Below, piece after piece: positions 15,046 to 20,382 of a DNA stretch of 20,382 nucleotides. Numbering within the stretch: the first letter of the stretch is position 1; every line of letters starts with the position of its first letter. The stretch covers positions 1-20,382 of the forward strand of contig JBGVDD010000017.1 of NCBI GenBank assembly GCA_045119215.1, given 5' to 3'. The position numbers and the translations under genes were made by a program. Under the pieces are notes generated by a model. That model made no database searches, was not told the origin of the DNA, and worked only from the letters and a program-made list of their open reading frames with translations. This stretch comes from RUG11237 sp045119215 (lineage in GTDB: Bacteria > Bacillota > Clostridia > Lachnospirales > Lachnospiraceae).

Positions 15046-15073
15046 ATTATAAATGGAACTGTTTTCCTTGCAA
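15046..15073 (-). promoter_or_regulatory. metE promoter
   Basis: On the minus strand TTGCAA (15068-15073) and TATAAT (15046-15051) are 16 bases apart, which places transcription start near 15039, about 29 bases before the start codon. The near-consensus -10 and imperfect -35 suit an activator-dependent promoter. Confidence 0.7.
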
Positions 15074-15096
15074 AATATATAAAAATACAGGTTATC

Positions 15097-15113
15097 CATA
15101 GTTTAAAACTATG
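15097..15113 (-). promoter_or_regulatory. MET-box-like LysR operator upstream of metE
   Basis: The minus strand reads CATAGTTTTAAACTATG, which differs only at the outermost base of each arm from the streptococcal MET-box TATAGTTTSAAACTATA described for the LysR regulators MtaR/MetR; its centre T also differs from S. Its centre is about 66 bases before the predicted metE start point, the usual activator position for LysR proteins. CAGGTT and AACCTG extend the palindrome on both sides (15088-15122), and T-rich sequence follows on the minus strand. The same structure could therefore be the terminator of the phosphoesterase gene ending at 15145. Both uses are possible. Confidence 0.65.
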
Positions 15114-15144
15114 AGCAACCTGTTTGACCAAAAATACTACAATA

Positions 15145-15789
15145 CTATTTCATATTTTTCATATGATTTCTTGCCTTTTCCTGTATCCTGTAAATATCGT
15201 TTCCCTCACTGCCACATTCATTATACCTTCCCCGCGCTTCTAATGTTCTCCTTGGATATTGCATTTTCTCCTTCCCCTGTAAATCCTTCCAGAAAAATCT
15301 GCCATTTTCATAAATCATATAACCATGCCAGCTTCCTTCTTTTGGTATCGAAACGGAGCCGGGATTCATATAAACATAGTCCTCATGCTCTGTACATTTT
15401 GGTAAATGAGTGTGACCGCACAGTAGAACGTCCCCCTTATGAAGCGGCGGCAAATTCTGTTCATGAAAATGATGTCCATGCGTTGCATAAATCAATCTTT
15501 TTTCATCCGCTACCACACAATAATCCGCCATAATGGGAAATTTCAGTACCATCTGATCCACTTCCGTATCACAATTTCCCCGGACACATATAATATCCTG
15601 TTTGTATGCATTTAACAGGTCAATGACTTTTTTAGGCTGATACTCTCTTGGCAGGTCATTTCTAGGTCCATGATATAAGATATCTCCAAGTAGCAATAAT
15701 CGTTCTGCTCTTTCACTCTCATATGCTTCTAACAGCTCTCTACAATAATACCCGGAGCCATGAATATCTGATGCTATCATCCATTTCAT
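15145..15789 (-). CDS. YfcE/MJ0936-type metallophosphoesterase
   Basis: The calcineurin-like phosphoesterase motifs are all present: SDIHG (Asp8, His10), LGDILYHG (Asp36), GNCD (Asn72, Asp74), THGHHF (His104) and CGHTHLP (His126, His128), followed by YMNPGSVSIPK. YfcE-type enzymes are cytosolic two-metal phosphodiesterases active on model substrates; the physiological substrate is not known. At 214 residues it is about 30 longer than Escherichia coli YfcE because of a basic C-terminal tail (GKEKMQYPRRTLEARGRYNE). AGGAGG precedes the ATG, and its first four bases overlap the stop of the LysR gene, so it is the third gene of a LysR-LysR-phosphoesterase operon. A hairpin at 15088-15122 probably ends the transcript. 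Confidence 0.92.
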   Translation of the reverse strand: MKWMIASDIHGSGYYCRELLEAYESERAERLLLLGDILYHGPRNDLPREYQPKKVIDLLNAYKQDIICVRGNCDTEVDQMVLKFPIMADYCVVADEKRLIYATHGHHFHEQNLPPLHKGDVLLCGHTHLPKCTEHEDYVYMNPGSVSIPKEGSWHGYMIYENGRFFWKDLQGKEKMQYPRRTLEARGRYNECGSEGNDIYRIQEKARNHMKNMK

Positions 15790-16700
15790 TTGTTTTGTCC
15801 TCCTGCCGAATATTTCCTTAATGCCTCCAGATATGAAAAGCCTAATCTGCTCAGCATACCCTTTTTATGGGTAATATAGCCGATTCTCATATTGCTTTCA
15901 TCTGCCAGAAGAACTGCAATGATATCCTTTCCATTTAATTTTTCATCAATCACACCGCTACACACCGTATAACCGTTTAACCCAATCAGAAGATTGAAAA
16001 GCGTCGCTCTGTCCCGTACTCTGATGTTCTTTTTCCTCTCCGACTCAGAAAAGATTTCTTCCGAAAAATAAAAAGAATTATGCTCTCCCTGCTCAAAAGA
16101 TAAGTATGGATATATCTCCAATTCCTTATTTGTAATCACACTTTTTCCCGCAAGCGGATGTTCTCTGCTGATAAATACATGTGGCCTGGCTGTAAATAAT
16201 GGATAAAATTCCAAATCATGAGATTTCAGAATCTTCCCTATCACCGTTTCATTAAAATCATTCATGAACAGAATACCAATCTCACTTCTCATTCTGGCCA
16301 CATCCTCTATAATCTCATAGGTCTGCGTCTCTCTCAAACTGAAATCATATGCATCCTGACCATATTCTTTGATTAAATCCACAAACGCATTGACAGCAAA
16401 GGAATAATGCTGTGTGGATACGCAAAACTGCTTTTTACCGCCATTGTTTCCTTTGTATTTATCTTCCAGAATTGCAGCCTGTTCCAATACCTGTCTTGCG
16501 TAACCCAAAAAATCGTCACCTTCCTTGGAAAGACTGATTCCTTTATTGGTTCGATTGAAAATAACAATATTCATTTCCTTTTCCAATTCATGAATGGCAT
16601 TTGTAAGACTCGGCTGTGAAATATACAGCTTATTTGCCGCCTCCGTAATTGTCCCTGTCTCTGCTACTGTTATCACATATTTTAATTGCTGTAATGTCAT
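15786..16700 (-). CDS. LysR-family regulator resembling MtaR/MetR (candidate methionine regulator)
   Basis: The 304-residue protein has a winged HTH at about 15-40 (TGTITEAANKLYISQPSLTN) and a periplasmic-binding-protein-like effector domain. The effector domain carries SLRETQTYEIIEDV, RSEIGILFMNDFN, FTARPHVFISREHPLA, YPYLSFEQGEHNSFYFSEE and DRATLFNLLIGLNGYT. To my recollection this combination is typical of the streptococcal MtaR/CmbR group, which controls methionine and cysteine genes. An alignment would be needed to confirm it. The start overlaps the upstream LysR stop by four bases (ATGA), and the phosphoesterase gene overlaps its end the same way. Its nearness to metE and the MET-box-like site makes it the best candidate for metE control. 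A cysteine regulator of the same group is the main alternative. Confidence 0.88.
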   Translation of the reverse strand: MTLQQLKYVITVAETGTITEAANKLYISQPSLTNAIHELEKEMNIVIFNRTNKGISLSKEGDDFLGYARQVLEQAAILEDKYKGNNGGKKQFCVSTQHYSFAVNAFVDLIKEYGQDAYDFSLRETQTYEIIEDVARMRSEIGILFMNDFNETVIGKILKSHDLEFYPLFTARPHVFISREHPLAGKSVITNKELEIYPYLSFEQGEHNSFYFSEEIFSESERKKNIRVRDRATLFNLLIGLNGYTVCSGVIDEKLNGKDIIAVLLADESNMRIGYITHKKGMLSRLGFSYLEALRKYSAGGQNK

Positions 16701-17614
16701 CTTTTCACCTGCTCTTTCTTGTTTACTCTATGCTCCTTCAGAAGAAGTTTTTCTAACTCAGAAGCCGCAATACTAAGTGATGTATCCTTTTTTTTCAGAA
16801 TACAGATATTTCTTTTCGGTATAGACGGTCTCATTTTAAGTATAACCAGCTGTTTCATATTTTCTTTTTTCAAAAAATCTGTAGGAACAAACCCAATTCC
16901 CAGATCTGATTTTATCATCGGTAAAATCTGGTCTGCAGTTGCAGCCTCCACATCAGGCGAAAAAGAAAATCCCATACTGCTAAAGAAATCAGAATAAAAA
17001 GTAAAGGAACTCGTCTTTTCCCCAAGACCAATCAATGGATACTGTTTTAATTGCTCATTCGTAATGACTGTTCCTGTGGAAAGTGAAAATGCACTGCTGC
17101 ATACCGGTACTTCCTGAATCAATCCCAAGTTCTTAGAAGAAATACCTGCGGAAGTATCAAAGGGCTCCGTCACAACTGCAAAATCTGCCAACCCTTTTTT
17201 CAGGACATCTATTGCCTGTGGTGTGGAATGGTTTAGTATTTTAATGCGAATGCCGGGATACGTATTACGAAACTTTTTCAGTACAGGAAGTAACACACAA
17301 TGTAAGGCAATTTCACTGGCAGCGATTGTGACAATTCCTGACTGCAGGCTTTTATCTCTGGCAATTTCCTGTTCACCGCTCAAAATATGTTCAAACGCAA
17401 CAGATATATGTGCATATAATTTTTCTCCTTCCGGAGTAAGTGATACACCTCGTCTTTGTCTTACAAACAACGTACATCCCAGTTCCTCTTCCAGCTTTTT
17501 TATCATCCTGGTAATATTGGGCTGATTATTCAGAAGTGCTCCTGCCGCTCCCGTAAAACTTTTATATTTTGCAACATAATAAAATACCCTGTAATAATCA
17601 TAACTAATGTTCAT
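16697..17614 (-). CDS. LysR-family regulator, first gene of the operon
   Basis: This 305-residue LysR protein has its winged HTH at about 18-40 (KSFTGAAGALLNNQPNITRM), a wing with LFVRQRRGVSLTPEGEKL, and an effector domain from about 90 on. It starts at the ATG at 17614, five bases behind AGGAG; a GTG two codons earlier overlaps that site. It is only distantly like the second LysR gene, so this is not a recent duplication. It is divergent from the kinase-MATE pair across a 123-base gap holding direct repeats and a palindrome over the opposite promoter. That is the classic layout for a LysR protein controlling its divergent neighbour. The effector is unknown. Confidence 0.9.
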   Translation of the reverse strand: MNISYDYYRVFYYVAKYKSFTGAAGALLNNQPNITRMIKKLEEELGCTLFVRQRRGVSLTPEGEKLYAHISVAFEHILSGEQEIARDKSLQSGIVTIAASEIALHCVLLPVLKKFRNTYPGIRIKILNHSTPQAIDVLKKGLADFAVVTEPFDTSAGISSKNLGLIQEVPVCSSAFSLSTGTVITNEQLKQYPLIGLGEKTSSFTFYSDFFSSMGFSFSPDVEAATADQILPMIKSDLGIGFVPTDFLKKENMKQLVILKMRPSIPKRNICILKKKDTSLSIAASELEKLLLKEHRVNKKEQVKR

Positions 17615-17631
17615 TTCCACTCCTGATATAT

Positions 17632-17664
17632 TATATTGATATATCTAAATTTCTATATTGATAT
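17632..17664. promoter_or_regulatory. Phased direct repeats, candidate LysR operator
   Basis: TATATTGATAT occurs at 17632-17642 and again at 17654-17664. The starts are 22 bases apart, close to two helical turns, so both copies face the same side of the helix. The second copy abuts the -35 box of the kinase promoter. Confidence 0.5.
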
Positions 17665-17693
17665 TTTACACATATCTTATAACGAATTATAAT
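17665..17693 (+). promoter_or_regulatory. Promoter of the kinase-MATE operon with overlapping palindrome
   Basis: TTTACA (17665-17670) and TATAAT (17688-17693) are exactly 17 bases apart. An imperfect palindrome, TTATAACGAATTATAA (17677-17692), covers the -10 box. The start point would be near 17700, with AAGGAAAG before the ATG at 17738. Confidence 0.7.
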
Positions 17694-17737
17694 ACACACG
17701 GTAAAAAAAAACAATATGCAAGGAAAGAAGTGATTTT

Positions 17738-18358
17738 ATGAAAAATATTATTTGTATCGGCAGGCAGTATGGAAGCGGTGGTCGTGAAATCGGTGAGAAG
17801 CTGTCGGAAATGCTCGGCATTCCATGTTATGACAAGCTGTTAATCAAAAAGGCCTCATTAGAATCCGGACTAAGTGAGGATTTTATTTCCAAAAAAGAGG
17901 AATCTCCAATTAACAGTATTCAGTTCCTAAGCGGAAATCCATACGCAGATATAGCAGGCATCGGCAACACCTTTTATTCTGAAAGCCAGATGGCATACGA
18001 TGCCGAGGAAGCTGTAATCCGTAAAATTGCAGAAAAAGGGACTTGCGTAATCATTGGACGTTGTGCATCTGCCATTATTCCCAAAGAAAAAAGAATTTCT
18101 GTATTCATTTATGCTGATAGCGAAGATAAAGTAAAACGTGTTACGGAACGAAATCAGATAAATGAAAAAGAGGCAGCGAACAGGATCCGACACATAAACA
18201 GAATGAGAAAACAGTTTTTTGATTTCTACTCCGATACTGCATGGGGAAATCCGGAAAGCTATGATATGATGTTATCAAGCAGCAAATTTGGTATAAATGG
18301 CTGTGCCAAAATAATAGCAGACACCATCAGAAAAATGGAGGAGCCCGAAAATGAATAA
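17738..18358 (+). CDS. Cytidylate-kinase-like family protein
   Basis: The 206-residue protein begins MKNIICIGRQYGSGGREIGE, the atypical phosphate-binding loop (GSGGREIG) of the cytidylate kinase-like family. CVIIGRCASAII near 102-113 and a helical, basic lid region (RVTERNQINEKEAANRIRHI) follow. True cytidylate kinases (Cmk) make CDP from CMP; this paralogous family is common in Clostridia, and its substrate is not established. It is the first gene of an operon whose second gene, a MATE transporter, starts eight bases inside it. The pairing suggests a link between the kinase-like protein and transport, but the nature of that link is unknown. The divergent LysR gene is the likely regulator. 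Confidence 0.85.
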   Translation: MKNIICIGRQYGSGGREIGEKLSEMLGIPCYDKLLIKKASLESGLSEDFISKKEESPINSIQFLSGNPYADIAGIGNTFYSESQMAYDAEEAVIRKIAEKGTCVIIGRCASAIIPKEKRISVFIYADSEDKVKRVTERNQINEKEAANRIRHINRMRKQFFDFYSDTAWGNPESYDMMLSSSKFGINGCAKIIADTIRKMEEPENE

Positions 18359-19694
18359 AGACTTGACCGTAGGAAATCCACAAACCGTTCTTTGGAAATT
18401 CTGTATGCCACTCTTTGGCAGTATCATTTTCCAGCAGTTGTATAATATCGCAGACAGTCTTGTCGCCGGCAAATTTGTTGGTGAAAATGCCCTGGCAGCC
18501 GTTGGAAACAGTTATGAAATCACATTGATTTTTATTGCATTTGCCTTTGGCTGTAACATGGGATGTTCCGTCATCGTTTCCAAATTGTTTGGTGCCAAAG
18601 ATTTTAAAGGAATGAAAACCGCAGTTTACACAGCCTGCATTTTCAGCGGTGCGGTTTGTCTTTTATTAATGTTGATTGGAATAGCCGGTTCCGGACTTTT
18701 GCTTCATTTAATCAGGACTCCCGATGAAGTATTTGCCGACTCCAAATTGTATCTGGACATCTATGCCTGGGGATTACCCTTCGTATTTTTCTATAATATA
18801 GCAACCGGTATTTTCTCAGCACTTGGCGATTCCAAAACACCATTTTATTTTTTGGCAATATCTTCCATATCCAATATCGCTGTAGATATATGGTTTGTGA
18901 AAGCCTTTCATATGGGTGTTGCCGGTGTGGCATGGGCAACATTTATCTGTCAGGGGATTAGTTGTATTCTTGCAATGACCGTTGTATTCCGAAGACTTTC
19001 CAGAATTGAAGGAAAAGAAAAGGCACCGATTTTTGACTTACTGATTCTAAAACAGATTGTGGTAATCGCAGTTCCGAGTACCTTACAGCAGAGCTTCATT
19101 TCTCTCGGAAACATCATTATCCAGAGTATTATCAACGGTTTTGGTGCACCAGTCATGGCTGGATATTCCGCAGCCGTCAAGTTAAATAACCTGGTAATCA
19201 CATCATTTACCACTCTTGGCAACGGAATCTCCAATTACACGGCACAAAATCTTGGTGCCGCAAAGCCGGCACGTATCAAACAGGGATTTAAGGTCGGAAT
19301 AAAACTGGTCTGGATGCTTTCTTTACCACTATTTTTACTTTATTTCTTTGGAGGGAATATTGTTTTAAAACTCTTTATGGACAAACCGACAGAACTTGCA
19401 CTGCATACAGGCATCATCTATTTAAAGATTCTGTCCCCATTCTATTTTGTGGTTTCTGCAAAACTGGTGGCTGATGGTATCTTAAGAGGCGCCGGACAGA
19501 TGAAATATTTTATGATCGCAACCTTTACGGACTTGATCCTGCGTGTTGTATTGGCATTCTGTTTTTCCAAAACAGCACTTGGCGCAACGGGAATCTGGTG
19601 TGCATGGCCTATCGGATGGTGTGTGGCAACCATATTATCTATTGCATTTTACCGAAAAGGTCCCTGGTCTACTCAAAAATCTACGACTGATTGA
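18351..19694 (+). CDS. MATE-family efflux transporter
   Basis: The 447-residue inner-membrane protein has two MatE repeats of six helices each. It begins DLTVGNPQTVLWKFCMPLFG, with the conserved QQLYNIADSLVAGKFVGENA in the first repeat and LQQSFISLGNIIIQSIINGF in the second. Between them lies the cytoplasmic loop RRLSRIEGKEK. MATE proteins export drugs or cationic metabolites using a sodium or proton gradient; the natural substrate here is unknown. Its ATG lies behind GGAGG and overlaps the end of the kinase-like gene by eight bases, so the two are translationally coupled. Length and both repeats look complete. Confidence 0.93.
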   Translation: MNKDLTVGNPQTVLWKFCMPLFGSIIFQQLYNIADSLVAGKFVGENALAAVGNSYEITLIFIAFAFGCNMGCSVIVSKLFGAKDFKGMKTAVYTACIFSGAVCLLLMLIGIAGSGLLLHLIRTPDEVFADSKLYLDIYAWGLPFVFFYNIATGIFSALGDSKTPFYFLAISSISNIAVDIWFVKAFHMGVAGVAWATFICQGISCILAMTVVFRRLSRIEGKEKAPIFDLLILKQIVVIAVPSTLQQSFISLGNIIIQSIINGFGAPVMAGYSAAVKLNNLVITSFTTLGNGISNYTAQNLGAAKPARIKQGFKVGIKLVWMLSLPLFLLYFFGGNIVLKLFMDKPTELALHTGIIYLKILSPFYFVVSAKLVADGILRGAGQMKYFMIATFTDLILRVVLAFCFSKTALGATGIWCAWPIGWCVATILSIAFYRKGPWSTQKSTTD

Positions 19695-19764
19695 TATAGT
19701 GCTACAATTTTCTTCTGTTTTGTACTAAAACTAATAATCTGATTTGGGGAAGATCGTATATAAA

Positions 19765-20229
19765 TTACCTTCTCCCCCTCTCCTTATGTTGCTCAAAATC
19801 TCTACCTTTTTCTGTTCCACACCACTTCTTCCTTGTCTCATACTCTTCCATAAACTCGTCATACAAAAACATCTTATATTGAATACTCTTTATGTTCTCC
19901 ACTGTATATCCCATACGTTCACAATAAGCGTCATATTCAGCTTTGATATCATCTGTAGGCACTGGAAGAATTGCTGCCCGCTCCTCAATGGTAAGCTTTG
20001 TAAAATCAACAGGAGTTGGTTCAACAACCTTTTCTTCAACTGTCTTATTAATAATAGTGTTACCCATCTTTTCAACCGAAAAAACTTCACCTGTCTGCTC
20101 CTGCTCTTTTTCTTTAATTGTCGCTTCCTTAATACCTGCAAATTCCTCATAGGACAAAATCTCTTCTTTGGCATCACAAAGTGTTATGGTCGATAAATCC
20201 TTAAACCGGATTGCTTCAAGATAATCCAT
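19765..20229 (-). CDS. Hypothetical acidic protein (154 aa), possibly a fragment
   Basis: The product begins MDYLEAIRFKDLSTITLCDA and is rich in Glu and Lys. Its polar middle (KEKEQEQTGEV, KTVEEKVVEPTPVDF) looks like a linker, and its C-terminal part (DDIKAEYDAYCERMGYTVEN) looks helical. I recognise no family. The ATG has only a weak upstream GGGA, and an in-frame TGA lies a few codons before it. It could therefore be the end of a longer broken gene rather than a complete one. The style, acidic linker plus short helical domain, is that of accessory proteins in clostridial conjugative elements. It is convergent with the MATE gene. Confidence 0.5.
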   Translation of the reverse strand: MDYLEAIRFKDLSTITLCDAKEEILSYEEFAGIKEATIKEKEQEQTGEVFSVEKMGNTIINKTVEEKVVEPTPVDFTKLTIEERAAILPVPTDDIKAEYDAYCERMGYTVENIKSIQYKMFLYDEFMEEYETRKKWCGTEKGRDFEQHKERGRR

Positions 20230-20253
20230 ATATTCCCATTTCGTAACTGTTCA

Positions 20254-20269
20254 GAACCCTAGTGGGTTC
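20254..20269. repeat. Short perfect hairpin upstream of the 154-aa ORF
   Basis: GAACCC and GGGTTC pair perfectly around a TAGT loop, 25 bases before the ORF's start codon on the minus strand. No T-run follows on either strand, so it is more likely a binding site or leader hairpin than a terminator. Confidence 0.35.
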
Positions 20270-20344
20270 ATGTAACTTTATTTTGTACAAAACAGAGAAA
20301 TTTCTTTTTTTCTGTTTTGACAAAAACAGCTTTATTGTGGATAA

Positions 20345-20382
20345 GAGAAACTCCTTTTAGAAGATTTCTTGTCCCATGTGGA
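20345..20382 (+). other. Possible second RlmD-tail junction cut by the window edge
   Basis: After an in-frame TAA at 20342-20344 the plus strand reads EKLLLEDFLSHVE to the window end. The last residues, HVE, preceded by CATGTGGA, match the start of the RlmD tail seen at 1080 on the minus strand (HVETVVLL). If the reading continues as TVVLL beyond the edge, this is a second copy facing the opposite way. Only three residues are visible, so chance is possible. Confidence 0.3.

Larger units (their letters stand above)
19715..20295. repeat. 11-bp inverted repeats framing the 154-aa ORF
   Basis: CTGTTTTGTAC at 19715-19725 and its exact reverse complement GTACAAAACAG at 20285-20295 lie about 560 bases apart on either side of a single ORF. 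The right copy is part of the perfect palindrome TTTTGTACAAAA. A related CTGTTTTGACAAAAACAG hairpin lies just beyond. They could be ends of a small non-autonomous element or paired binding sites; no target duplication is evident. Confidence 0.4.

Noticed and set aside
15011..15144. SAM riboswitch or methionine T-box before metE
   Set aside because: The gap is too short once the promoter is placed, and no S-box or T-box sequence elements are seen.
19741..19780. Terminator between MATE gene and the 154-aa ORF (GGGGA...TCCCC)
   Set aside because: The stem needs a bulge, the loop is long, and no T-run follows on either strand.

Overview
The window looks like a low-GC Firmicute of the Clostridia, most probably a gut Lachnospiraceae (Blautia/Ruminococcus/Dorea-like). 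Reasons: AT-rich sequence, strong AGGAGG-type ribosome binding sites, T-tract hairpin terminators, and protein styles typical of that family (large serine recombinases, an RlmD-type C-terminal tail, and small integrative-element proteins including a J-domain protein, a SHOCT-like protein and a sigma-region-4-like protein). The genus is an inference; no rRNA or tRNA gene is present.

Layout. (1) 1-1358 is mobile-element debris: the end of a sigma-70 region-4-like gene, a large serine recombinase remnant with big internal deletions, and a 5'-truncated 23S rRNA methyltransferase (RlmD/RumA) tail, a gene known as an integration target for serine-recombinase elements. (2) 1359-3745 is a two-gene minus-strand operon, an AAA15-type ATPase translationally coupled to a Fic-domain protein. 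It has its own promoter and an upstream terminator and looks like an uncharacterised ATPase-plus-effector defence or toxin module. (3) 3850-4550 is a truncated IS4-like insertion sequence ending at a REP-like hairpin. (4) 4630-8197 is a block of small integrative-element genes around an apparently intact large serine recombinase, all on the minus strand. (5) 8457-11383 is a plus-strand trio: a sigma-region-4-like protein, a zinc-ribbon protein and a RhuM-family protein.

(6) 11592-19694 looks like resident chromosome. metE and a YxjG/YxjH-type methionine synthase homologue form a minus-strand operon. Behind metE, also on the minus strand, is an operon of two LysR regulators and a YfcE-like phosphoesterase. 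Divergent from it is a cytidylate-kinase-like gene coupled to a MATE efflux pump. One LysR protein resembles the streptococcal MtaR/MetR group, and a 17-nt palindrome matching the MET-box consensus sits about 66 bases upstream of the predicted metE start point. I therefore infer that this regulator controls metE.

(7) 19695-20382 starts another accessory segment: an unrecognised acidic ORF framed by 11-bp inverted repeats, and at the very end a possible second RlmD-tail junction pointing the opposite way from the first.

The best candidates for something undescribed are the ATPase-Fic pair, the sigma-like/zinc-ribbon/RhuM trio, and the MET-box/LysR circuit outside the streptococci. No CRISPR array, tRNA, rRNA or recognisable riboswitch was seen.
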